A stretch of DNA of 64,000 bases from Mucilaginibacter pedocola (GTDB lineage: Bacteria > Bacteroidota > Bacteroidia > Sphingobacteriales > Sphingobacteriaceae), in NCBI RefSeq assembly GCF_002013915.1, contig NZ_MBTF01000008.1:1-64000 (forward strand), read 5' to 3'. Positions 1-6,923 of the stretch are shown in pieces (the first letter of the stretch is position 1; every line of letters starts with the position of its first letter). The translations under genes were made by a program, and so were the position numbers. A model generated the notes under the pieces. That model did not search any database. It saw nothing but the letters and a program-made list of their open reading frames with translations, and was not told the origin of the DNA.

Positions 1-10
1 CGGCGAGTTG

Positions 11-45
11 ACTCACCCCGACACCGCTATCGCTTGTCGACCCTC
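11..45 (+). repeat. Host palindromic repeat, left arm
   Basis: This 35-bp segment (begins ACTCACCCCG, ends GACCCTC) is an imperfect inverted copy of 1493-1527. Both carry the cores ACTCACCCCG, CGCTATCGCT and CGACCCTC. The two arms now lie on either side of the IS110 element, which suggests the element landed inside a pre-existing REP-like palindrome of the host. Confidence 0.7.
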
Positions 46-51
46 CTATGT

Positions 52-81
52 TTGCTGTTAGAATATAAGCAAATAGATTTG
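52..81 (+). promoter_or_regulatory. Promoter of the IS110 non-coding RNA
   Basis: TTG at 52-54, a 19-bp spacer and TAGATTTG at 74-81 match the Bacteroidota sigma consensus TTG-N19-TAnnTTTG exactly, with the same spacing as the rpsL and rplC promoters in this window. Transcription would start near 87, just before the first long stem of the putative bridge RNA. Confidence 0.7.
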
Positions 82-86
82 TATTC

Positions 87-257
87 GAAAGTGAGGAGGG
101 ATGAGAGCAGATGACGACCCAAACAACCTGTTGGTATGTTGACAGAGAGAAGCTGCCTCATTCCTTTTTACCCATTGGCGCTTGAACAGAATGTAAGGAA
201 TATTGCATAGCGGTATATCCAGGATATCCAGCAGGAGAAAAGGCGAAGTTGGGTTTT
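87..257 (+). ncRNA. Putative IS110 bridge RNA
   Basis: The predicted transcript has a 16-bp outer stem (94-105 with 157-168, bulged A106, 107-110 with 153-156). This encloses an internal loop and an inner hairpin (122-128 with 133-140, bulged A136, loop 129-132). The 5' side of the loop, GACGACC (113-119), matches the left insertion flank GTCGACC (36-42) at 6 of 7 bases. The 3' side, CAGAGAG (143-149), is complementary to the right junction CT+CTCTG (1429-1435). Further on, ACAGAAT (186-192) is identical to the element's right end (1422-1428). A closing stem may be ACCCA (170-174) with TGGGT (250-254). This is the order and polarity of target-binding and donor-binding loops known for IS621-type bridge RNAs. 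The right donor guide is unclear; CATAG (206-210) complements CTATG (46-50). Length is about 170 nt. Confidence 0.6.
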
Positions 258-259
258 CA

Positions 260-280
260 CTTTTAATAATTTATTAAAAG
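260..280. repeat. Perfect inverted repeat before the transposase start
   Basis: CTTTTAATAA (260-269) and TTATTAAAAG (271-280) are exact reverse complements around a single T, ending 6 bp before the transposase ATG. The AT-rich hairpin could mark the 3' end of the upstream RNA or limit translation of the transposase. Which of these applies cannot be told from sequence. Confidence 0.55.
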
Positions 281-286
281 GAAACG

Positions 287-1324
287 ATGGCAAACATTTT
301 AAAACAGGTTGTAGGGATAGACGTAGCACAAAACGAACTAGTAGTTTCCCTTGGCAGGATGGATGAAACTGCGGAGAAAGAAGTTTATGCATTCAGGCAG
401 TTCGCAAATAAGCCCTCCGGCTTTAAAGCGCTGGAGTCATGGGTAAAGCAAAGGGCAAACAAAGAAGTCCCGGTACGTTATGTTATGGAAGCGACAGGCG
501 TTTACCACGAGAAACTGGCTTACCATCTATCAGGGCAAGGGCATGAGGTAAGCATATTGCTGCCGAACAAGGTGAGCAACTATATGAAGAGCCTTGACCT
601 GAAGACCGTTACTGATAAAACGGCATCGCAGGCTATCTGCCAGTTCGGGCTGGAGAGGAAGTACGAACTATGGCAACAGCCAAAAAAGGTATACCGCGAC
701 TTAAAGCAGTTGACGCGCGAACGGGACCAAATAGTAGCAGAGCGTACAGTAAGCAAGAACCAACTGCATGCAGAGCAAGCCGAAGCTTTCCCGAATGAGA
801 ATAGCATTGCCAGGCTTGAACAGCGAATCGGGCTATGCAACATTCAGGAAAAAGAGATAAAGGTAGAGATAGCAGGATTGATAAAACAAGATAAGGAACT
901 GGCAGCAAGGATAAAGAACGTTGCTACAGCGCCGGGAATAGGCTGGCTTACCGTGGTAATAGCAGTAGCCGAAACGAATGGGTTCGACCTGGTACGGAAC
1001 AAAAAGCAATTGATAGGCTACAGTGGGTTGGATGTGGAAGAAAAGGAGTCGGGGACATCTGTAAAGAAGAAGCCTAAGATATCAAAAAAGGGGAACCGTC
1101 ATTTGCGTAAAGCAATGCATATGCCTGCTTTAACAGCCATTCGTGTAGATGAACGCTTTAAAGCTATCTATGTAAGGCTGGTATCGAAACATGGGATAAA
1201 AATGAAAGCAGCAGTAGCGGTCCAAAGACGGCTATTGGAACTCGTTTATACGCTATGGGTTACCAACAAGCCTTATGATAAAAAACACGTACACCGGTCT
1301 GTTGAAAATATCAAAACCCTATAA
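287..1324 (+). CDS. IS110-family transposase (RuvC-like N-domain, transposase_20 C-domain)
   Basis: This 345-aa recombinase would excise and insert the element. The N-terminal DEDD/RuvC-like domain starts GIDVAQ (Asp12) and includes EATGVYHE (Glu68) and TVTDKTAS (Asp110). A coiled helical linker (about 130-200) joins it to the C-terminal IS116/IS110/IS902 domain (ATAPGIGWLT, LIGYSGLD, ESG, KKGNRHLRKAM). The ESG serine is the likely nucleophile position. One oddity: the family usually has an Asp three residues after Asp110, and here that position is Ala113. The ATG at 287 is the first in frame and follows an A/G-rich stretch (AAAAGGAAACG). Length is normal for IS110, and no frameshift is visible. 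Confidence 0.93.
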   Translation: MANILKQVVGIDVAQNELVVSLGRMDETAEKEVYAFRQFANKPSGFKALESWVKQRANKEVPVRYVMEATGVYHEKLAYHLSGQGHEVSILLPNKVSNYMKSLDLKTVTDKTASQAICQFGLERKYELWQQPKKVYRDLKQLTRERDQIVAERTVSKNQLHAEQAEAFPNENSIARLEQRIGLCNIQEKEIKVEIAGLIKQDKELAARIKNVATAPGIGWLTVVIAVAETNGFDLVRNKKQLIGYSGLDVEEKESGTSVKKKPKISKKGNRHLRKAMHMPALTAIRVDERFKAIYVRLVSKHGIKMKAAVAVQRRLLELVYTLWVTNKPYDKKHVHRSVENIKTL

Positions 1325-1329
1325 ATGGG

Positions 1330-1361
1330 TTAGGGCAGCCATCAATGACGGACTGCCCTAA
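1330..1361 (+). terminator. Hairpin after the transposase
   Basis: TTAGGGCAG (1330-1338) pairs perfectly with CTGCCCTAA (1353-1361) around a 14-nt loop, 6 bp after the stop codon and inside the IS. There is no long T-run, so it may protect the mRNA end or act as a right-end structure rather than as a classical terminator. Confidence 0.55.
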
Positions 1362-1492
1362 ACAGGCTGGCATAAAGCCGCCTTAATGAAACAAAATTAA
1401 AAAGAATACTTGACAGTTAACACAGAATCTCTCTGCTTCGCAAAGAGGGTTTTAGAAAGAGAATGCAACTCACCTTCTTTTCCGCAGGAAGA

Positions 1493-1527
1493 GAGGGTCG
1501 GGCAGCGATAGCGAACCCGGGGTGAGT
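1493..1527 (-). repeat. Host palindromic repeat, right arm
   Basis: The reverse complement begins ACTCACCCCG and ends CGACCCTC, matching 11-45. Between it and the IS end lies another short hairpin, CTCT-N8-AAGAGGG (about 1431-1449). The rest of 1325-1603 holds no gene; a GC-rich stretch (1531-1565, with GAAGCTTC) precedes the next CDS. Confidence 0.65.
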
Positions 1528-1603
1528 AAAATAGCGACGCGGGGCGCGATGTGAAGCTTCGCCCTGTAATGACGTAGAATTTTAATAAAGTAAATAATAA
1601 TAT

Positions 1604-2557
1604 ATGAGCATAACATGGAAAGGGGTTTTCCCGGCGGTAACAACCAAGTTTACCGATAACGACGAATTGGATTTTGACGCATTTGATGCAAACATTGAGG
1701 CGCAGATTGAGGCAGGTGTAGACGGTATCGTACTGGGCGGTTCGCTTGGTGAAGCAAGTGTGCTAAGTGATACTGAAAAAGATGCCCTGCTGGCACATGC
1801 TGTAAAACTGGTTAACAAGCGTGTTTATGTGATCATGAACATTGCTGAGCAAACTACCAAAGCTGCCTTGCAATGCGCTGCCAATGCCGAAAAATTGGGT
1901 GCCGATGGTTTGATGATGCTGCCGCCGCTGCGTTATAAAGCAGATGATGCCGAAACCGTGAAATACTTTACCGATGTGGCTAAAAGCACCAAGCTGCCTA
2001 TCATGATATACAACAACCCTTACGATTACAAAATTGAGGTTACGTTGGATATGTTCGAGGAACTTGCCAAATACGAGAACATACAGGCGGTAAAAGAATC
2101 AACCCGCGATGTAAGCAACGTTACCCGTATGATAAACCGCTTCGGCAACAGGTTCGCTATCATGACAGGTGTAGATACCCTGGCGCTGGAAAGCTTGTTT
2201 ATGGGTGCCGATGGCTGGATAGCCGGTTTGGTTGATGCCTTCCCGAAAGAGACCGTTGCTGTTTACCGTTTGGCTAAAGCCGAGCGCATGAAAGAGGCTT
2301 TGGCTATTTACCGCTGGTTTTTACCGGTGCTGGAGCTGGATATCCACCCTAAACTGGTACAATACATTAAATTGGCGGAAAGCGTAACCGGCTTAGGTAC
2401 CGAAACCGTTCGCCTGCCACGCCTTAAAATTACCGGCGAAGAGCGCGATAGGGTATTAGGCGTTATCAAACACGCTGTAAAACATCGCCCGGAATTGCCT
2501 GTTGGTAGCTGGGGTGTAGAGGTTGAGGCCGAAGTGGATGTAACCGGCGTTAGTTAA
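1604..2557 (+). CDS. DHDPS-family deaminase, probable pyrroline-4-hydroxy-2-carboxylate deaminase
   Basis: This 317-aa protein of the DapA/N-acetylneuraminate lyase superfamily is a class I aldolase-like TIM barrel. The Schiff-base lysine is Lys164 (QAVKESTRD). The catalytic tyrosine motif is IYNNPYDY (Tyr136), and the substrate loop is GGSLGEAS (45-52) where DapA usually has GTTGE. Flanking genes supply every other step of trans-4-hydroxyproline breakdown. The likely reaction is therefore deamination and dehydration of pyrroline-4-hydroxy-2-carboxylate to 2-oxoglutaric semialdehyde, not lysine biosynthesis. It is the first gene of the cluster, and a 291-bp repeat-filled gap follows. The family is certain; the substrate rests on context. 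Confidence 0.88.
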   Translation: MSITWKGVFPAVTTKFTDNDELDFDAFDANIEAQIEAGVDGIVLGGSLGEASVLSDTEKDALLAHAVKLVNKRVYVIMNIAEQTTKAALQCAANAEKLGADGLMMLPPLRYKADDAETVKYFTDVAKSTKLPIMIYNNPYDYKIEVTLDMFEELAKYENIQAVKESTRDVSNVTRMINRFGNRFAIMTGVDTLALESLFMGADGWIAGLVDAFPKETVAVYRLAKAERMKEALAIYRWFLPVLELDIHPKLVQYIKLAESVTGLGTETVRLPRLKITGEERDRVLGVIKHAVKHRPELPVGSWGVEVEAEVDVTGVS

Positions 2558-2632
2558 GCTTTAGCTTCAGAGTCAAGAGATAAGAATCAAGAGACAAGAG
2601 GCGCTCTGCCCAATACCACAAAACTTAACCAT

Positions 2633-2821
2633 CATGTCATTTCGAACGAACAGAGGGGGAGGCATAGCGGGAAAGGGTGAGGAGAAATCTTGTTCAGTAT
2701 GAAAGGCGGTCGCGCAAAGTCGTTACGCATAGGCACAATGCGTAACTGCTCATCGCTCGTACAAGATTTATCTTCGCCCCCTCGCTCATTTTCCTACCCG
2801 CATGCTCATCGAAATGACATG
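2633..2821. repeat. Long imperfect palindromic repeat (MITE/REP-like)
   Basis: The ends CATGTCATTTCGA (2633-2645) and TCGAAATGACATG (2809-2821) are perfect inverted repeats. Nested inside are GAGAAATCTTGT versus ACAAGATTTATC (from 2761) and GTTACGCAT (2722-2730) versus ATGCGTAAC (2738-2746). The 189-bp element fills the gap between two genes of the hydroxyproline cluster and contains no ORF. It could fold into one long hairpin in the mRNA. Confidence 0.75.
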
Positions 2822-2848
2822 GCGGGTTATTGTTATTAGATCAACCAT

Positions 2849-4426
2849 ATGAACACACAAAACATAATAGGCTACAGCTTTTTGCCGGCGACAGGCAAAA
2901 GCTTTAAAGCGGTAAACCCGTCTACGAACGGCCAACTGGATGGCGATTTTGCTGTTGCCACCGTTGCTGATGCTGATGCAGCCATGCAATTGGCCGCAAA
3001 GGCATTTGAAACCTACCGCCATACCGATGCCAAAACAAAAGCCGCCTTTTTACGCAGCATCGCGGAGGGTATTACCGCCCTGGGCGACGAGCTGCTTAAC
3101 CGTTGCTCTGCAGAGAGTGGTTTACCTATTCCGCGCTTAACGGGCGAACGGGGCCGCACCACAGGCCAGCTAAATATGTACGCCAACCTGCTGGAAGAAG
3201 GCAGTTGGGTAGAGGCTGTAATAGATACCGCTATTCCCGACCGCACGCCGCTGCCACGTATAGATATCCGCAAAATGATGGTGCCAATTGGTCCGGCAGT
3301 TGTTTTTGGGGCGAGTAATTTCCCTATGGCGTTCTCGGTTGCCGGTGGCGATACCGTTTCTGCGTTAGCTGCAGGTTGCCCCGTGGTGGTAAAAGCACAC
3401 CCTGCGCACCCGGGTGCCAGCGCATTGGTTGCCGAAGTAATTATGCAGGCCGCTAAAAAGCACAATTTGCCCGAAGGTGTTTTCTCGCATTTATTCGACG
3501 ATGGTTACGCCGTTGGCGAAGCATTGGTGAAACACCCTCAAACTAAAATAGTAACCTTTACCGGTTCGCTTAAAGGCGGTATGGCATTGGTGAAAATGGC
3601 GCGCGAACGCGATGAGCCAATCCCCGTATTTGCCGAAATGGGCAGCATAAACCCCGTGGTACTATTACCGCAAGCATTGCAGAACCGCGCCGAAGAATTG
3701 GCCAAAACCTACGCCGAATCTATCACCATTAGCGCAGGGCAGTTTTGCACCAATCCGGGCTTGCTGCTGGCGGTTAAGTCGGAAGGTTTGGATAGGTTTA
3801 AGGAAGCCCTGGCGCAAGGTATTGCTAATGTTGGCTCTGCCACTATGCTTACCGCGGGTATATGCAATAATTACCAAAAACTGGCTACTGAAAGGCTGGG
3901 CGATGAGGCGGTTACCGTTATCCGTAAATCGGACAAACTGAATACCGAAAACGTTAACCAAGCTTTAGCGGCTGTCAGCGAGATATCTGCTGCCGATTTC
4001 CTTGCTGACGAGAAATTTAAAGAGGAAGTGTTCGGCCCATTCAGCATACTGGTAGTGGCCGATGATATAGCGCAACTGGAGCAGGTGCTTGATAGTTTGC
4101 AAGGGCAACTTACCGCTACTATTATGGCGGAGAAAGAGGAACTGGCTTTATATGGTGAGGTCATCAATAAGCTATCATTCAGAGCCGGCCGCGTTATACT
4201 GAACGGCCCGCCAACGGGTGTAGAGGTAGGTAATGCTATCCAGCATGGTGGCCCATTCCCGGCAACATCTGATAGTCGTTTCACATCGGTAGGTACCGGC
4301 GCTATCAAGCGTTTTGTACGCCCGCTGGCCTGGCAAAACTGGGATAACGCCCTGCTGCCCGATGCCCTGAAAGAGGGTAATCCGCTTGGTATTTGGCGCT
4401 TATTTAATAATGAATGGACGAAATAG
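2849..4426 (+). CDS. Aldehyde dehydrogenase, probable 2-oxoglutaric semialdehyde dehydrogenase
   Basis: This 525-aa NAD(P)-dependent aldehyde dehydrogenase would oxidise 2,5-dioxopentanoate to 2-oxoglutarate, the last step of hydroxyproline catabolism. The catalytic cysteine is Cys300 (SAGQFCTNPG), the general-base glutamate is Glu263 (FAEMGSINP), and the cofactor motif is FTGSLKGG. Length and the FTGS/AEMGS motifs resemble the long KGSA dehydrogenases found in hydroxyproline clusters more than the roughly 480-aa betaine or succinate types. The ATG at 2849 follows the long palindrome. The product feeds the TCA cycle. Confidence 0.9.
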   Translation: MNTQNIIGYSFLPATGKSFKAVNPSTNGQLDGDFAVATVADADAAMQLAAKAFETYRHTDAKTKAAFLRSIAEGITALGDELLNRCSAESGLPIPRLTGERGRTTGQLNMYANLLEEGSWVEAVIDTAIPDRTPLPRIDIRKMMVPIGPAVVFGASNFPMAFSVAGGDTVSALAAGCPVVVKAHPAHPGASALVAEVIMQAAKKHNLPEGVFSHLFDDGYAVGEALVKHPQTKIVTFTGSLKGGMALVKMARERDEPIPVFAEMGSINPVVLLPQALQNRAEELAKTYAESITISAGQFCTNPGLLLAVKSEGLDRFKEALAQGIANVGSATMLTAGICNNYQKLATERLGDEAVTVIRKSDKLNTENVNQALAAVSEISAADFLADEKFKEEVFGPFSILVVADDIAQLEQVLDSLQGQLTATIMAEKEELALYGEVINKLSFRAGRVILNGPPTGVEVGNAIQHGGPFPATSDSRFTSVGTGAIKRFVRPLAWQNWDNALLPDALKEGNPLGIWRLFNNEWTK

Positions 4427-4500
4427 TGAGTGGTGATTGGAGAGTGGTGAATGGTTGTAAAATCGCATATCATTCACCACCACACCAACCACTCACCACT
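4425..4500. repeat. Imperfect inverted repeat between ALDH and epimerase genes
   Basis: Arm 4425-4453 (AGTGAGTGGTGATTGG...) is complementary to arm 4470-4500 (CATTCACCACC...ACTCACCACT), leaving a 16-nt AT-rich loop. It starts on the ALDH stop codon and ends 23 bp before the epimerase ATG. The short unit CACTCACCA recurs near 6901-6912. It probably shapes mRNA stability inside the cluster. Confidence 0.65.
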
Positions 4501-4523
4501 TAACCATTTACTACTCACCAACC

Positions 4524-5525
4524 ATGAATAAAACATTCTTCTGTATAGATGCACACACTTGCGGTAACCCCGTGAGGCTGGTTGCCGGTGGCGGCCCCAA
4601 TTTAACGGGTGCCAACATGAGCGAAAAACGCCAGCACTTTTTAAAAGAGTACGATTGGATACGCAAAGGCCTGATGTTTGAGCCGCGCGGGCACGATATG
4701 ATGAGCGGCAGTATACTGTACCCGCCGCACGACCCTGCTAATGACGTTGCGGTATTGTTCATCGAAACCAGCGGGTGCCTGCCAATGTGCGGGCATGGTA
4801 CCATAGGCACCATCACTATCGCGGTAGAAGAAGGGCTCATCACTCCAAAAACTCCCGGTATTATCCGTATGGAAGCGCCGGCGGGTTTGGTACTCATCTC
4901 GTATAAACAGGAGGGTAAAAAGGTAAAGTCGGTAAAGCTGGTGAATGTACCTGCTTATCTCGATTCGGAAGGTTTAGAGGTAGAATGCCCCGACTTAGGT
5001 ACCTTAACCGTAGACGTTGCTTACGGCGGTAATTTCTACGCCATAGTTGACCCACAGGAGAATTTCGGCGGGTTAGAAAACTACACTGCCGACCAGCTCA
5101 TCTCCTGGAGCAGGGAATTGCGCAAGCGTATCAACGAGAAATATACTTTCGTTCACCCCGAAAACCCAACTATCAATACCTGCACACACATCCTTTGGGC
5201 AGGCAAAACCATATCGCCGGATGCCACTGCTCGTAACGCGGTGTTCTATGGCGACAAGGCGATAGATAGGTCGCCCTGCGGTACAGGTACATCGGCACGT
5301 ATGGCGCAATGGCATGCTAAAGGTAAACTAAAGAAGGGCGATCAGTTCGTTCACGAAAGTATCATCGGCAGCCAGTTCATCGGCACGGTAGAGGATGAGG
5401 TAACATTAGGCGGCAAGCCCGCCATCATCCCCGGCATAGAAGGCTGGGCGAAAGTATACGGCTACAATACTATCAAAATTGATGACGAAGACGATCCGTA
5501 TGCGTTTGGGTTCCAGGTGATATAA
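4524..5525 (+). CDS. 4-hydroxyproline 2-epimerase (proline racemase family)
   Basis: This 333-aa cofactor-independent racemase/epimerase interconverts trans-4-hydroxy-L-proline and cis-4-hydroxy-D-proline, the entry step of the pathway. Both catalytic cysteines are present: Cys89 in PMCGHGTIGT and Cys252 in DRSPCGTGTSA. Having both separates it from the trans-3-hydroxyproline dehydratases, which carry Thr at the second site. The family's DAHTCGNPVRLV N-terminus is complete, so the start at 4524 is secure. The next gene is the matching D-amino-acid dehydrogenase. A G/C-rich inverted repeat (5614-5627, CCCCCTT/AAGGGGG) sits in the 115-bp gap that follows. Confidence 0.92.
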   Translation: MNKTFFCIDAHTCGNPVRLVAGGGPNLTGANMSEKRQHFLKEYDWIRKGLMFEPRGHDMMSGSILYPPHDPANDVAVLFIETSGCLPMCGHGTIGTITIAVEEGLITPKTPGIIRMEAPAGLVLISYKQEGKKVKSVKLVNVPAYLDSEGLEVECPDLGTLTVDVAYGGNFYAIVDPQENFGGLENYTADQLISWSRELRKRINEKYTFVHPENPTINTCTHILWAGKTISPDATARNAVFYGDKAIDRSPCGTGTSARMAQWHAKGKLKKGDQFVHESIIGSQFIGTVEDEVTLGGKPAIIPGIEGWAKVYGYNTIKIDDEDDPYAFGFQVI

Positions 5526-5640
5526 AGGCGCAAGCCCCACCCAAACCCTCTCCGCTGGCTAGCGGAAGGGCTTTAATAATAAGCAACATAATTAATAAGT
5601 AAATCAAAAAGTTCCCCCTTAAGGGGGGAGGGGGCTGAGC

Positions 5641-6882
5641 ATGAGATCGATCATCATAGGCGGAGGAATAATTGGGCTGTTTTCGGCGTATTACCTTAAA
5701 AAAGCAGGTTGGGAAATAGAGATTTTAGACCAGGGCGATATGCAGGATAACTGCTCGTTCGGTAATGCGGGGATGATAGTGCCGAGCCATTTTGTGCCCT
5801 TGGCAGCGCCGGGCATGATAGAGCAGGGCATCCGCTGGATGTTCGATAGCAAGAGCCCTTTTTATGTAAAGCCATCACTAAACAGCGAACTAATAGGCTG
5901 GGGACTGAAGTTTTTAAAAGCAGCCAATAAAAAGCATGTAGAGCGTTCGGCAACCGTGCTGCGCGATCTTTCGCTGCTTAGTAAACAACTCTACAACGAT
6001 TTCAACCAAACAGCAGGCTTCGATTTCGAACTGGCAGAAAAAGGCATTATGATGCTTTACAAAACTGCTAAGGTAGAGGAAGAGGAACACCATACCGCCG
6101 ATAAAGCACGTTCTCTGGGGCTGGATGTACAAAACCTTACTGCTGCCGAATGCCGCGCCCTGCAACCCGATGTAGAACTGGATGTATTAGGTGCCGTGCT
6201 TTACCATTGCGATGCACACCTCTACCCAAACAAGCTGATGCCGGGGCTTACCAAATACCTCGAGGCAGCAGGTGTCAAAATTCACCGCAACACCCCTGTA
6301 ACCAATATCGAACGTGAGAATAGTAAGGTAACTTCGGTATATAGCAACGATAAGCAATTTAAGGCGGATAAATTTGTATTAGCAACAGGTTCCTGGTCGC
6401 CGGCGGTAGCTAAACTGGCAGGCGTAAATGTACCGCTGATGCCGGGTAAAGGCTACTCGTTCATGTTTCCCGAGCCGCAGGGGCGCCTTACTATACCCGC
6501 CCTGCTTTGCGAGGCAAGGGTATCGGTAACGCCTATGGGTAACAACATCCGCTTTGGTGGTACTATGGAAATAGGCAAAATGAACGACAAAATAAACATG
6601 AACCGTGTAGCGGGTATAGTAGAATCTATCCCGAAATACTTCCCCGGCTTTCAACCAGCTTTGCCGCAGCAAAAGGATATCTGGTACGGTTTCCGCCCAT
6701 GCTCGCCCGATGGTTTGCCTTATATAGGGCAGTCGGCAAAGTACAGCAACCTCACTGTAGCCACCGGCCACGGCATGATGGGGCTGAGCCTTGCACCGGC
6801 CACAGGTAAGCTGGTAGAAGAAGTGCTGAATGAGAAACCAGTATCAACGGATATCAATTTATTTTCGCCAAACAGATATTAA
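5641..6882 (+). CDS. FAD-dependent D-amino-acid (cis-4-hydroxy-D-proline) dehydrogenase
   Basis: This 413-aa DadA-like flavoprotein starts with the dinucleotide-binding motif IIGGGIIGLFSAYYL, followed by an acidic residue closing the second strand (ILDQGD). The C-terminus carries the family's FAD motif GHGMMGLSLAPATGKLV. It would oxidise cis-4-hydroxy-D-proline to pyrroline-4-hydroxy-2-carboxylate and pass electrons to the respiratory chain. There is no signal peptide, so a cytosolic or peripheral membrane location is likely. The AAGGGGGGAGGGGG tract just upstream of the ATG is unusually purine-rich and may aid ribosome binding. Confidence 0.88.
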   Translation: MRSIIIGGGIIGLFSAYYLKKAGWEIEILDQGDMQDNCSFGNAGMIVPSHFVPLAAPGMIEQGIRWMFDSKSPFYVKPSLNSELIGWGLKFLKAANKKHVERSATVLRDLSLLSKQLYNDFNQTAGFDFELAEKGIMMLYKTAKVEEEEHHTADKARSLGLDVQNLTAAECRALQPDVELDVLGAVLYHCDAHLYPNKLMPGLTKYLEAAGVKIHRNTPVTNIERENSKVTSVYSNDKQFKADKFVLATGSWSPAVAKLAGVNVPLMPGKGYSFMFPEPQGRLTIPALLCEARVSVTPMGNNIRFGGTMEIGKMNDKINMNRVAGIVESIPKYFPGFQPALPQQKDIWYGFRPCSPDGLPYIGQSAKYSNLTVATGHGMMGLSLAPATGKLVEEVLNEKPVSTDINLFSPNRY

Positions 6883-6923
6883 GCAACAAAACTAACCTCT
6901 GCTCACCACTCACTAATCTCTAA

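Larger units (their letters stand above)
45..1430 (+). mobile_element. IS110-family insertion sequence
   Basis: The element consists of a 5' non-coding end (about 45-286), one transposase gene and a short 3' end. IS110 elements lack terminal inverted repeats, so the boundaries are inferred. Joining 1-44 directly to 1431 onwards restores an uninterrupted host hairpin (ACCCTCT ... AGAGGGT, running from 40-44 into 1431-1450), with a CT dinucleotide present at both junctions (43-44 and 1429-1430). A CT core is known for the IS621 branch of the family. The non-coding end carries a promoter and a bridge-RNA-like fold. Boundaries could be off by a few bases. Confidence 0.75.

Noticed and set aside
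206..213. CATAGCGG as the right donor guide of the bridge RNA
   Set aside because: Only five bases complement the left end (46-50), with a mismatch and a wobble after; too weak to assign.
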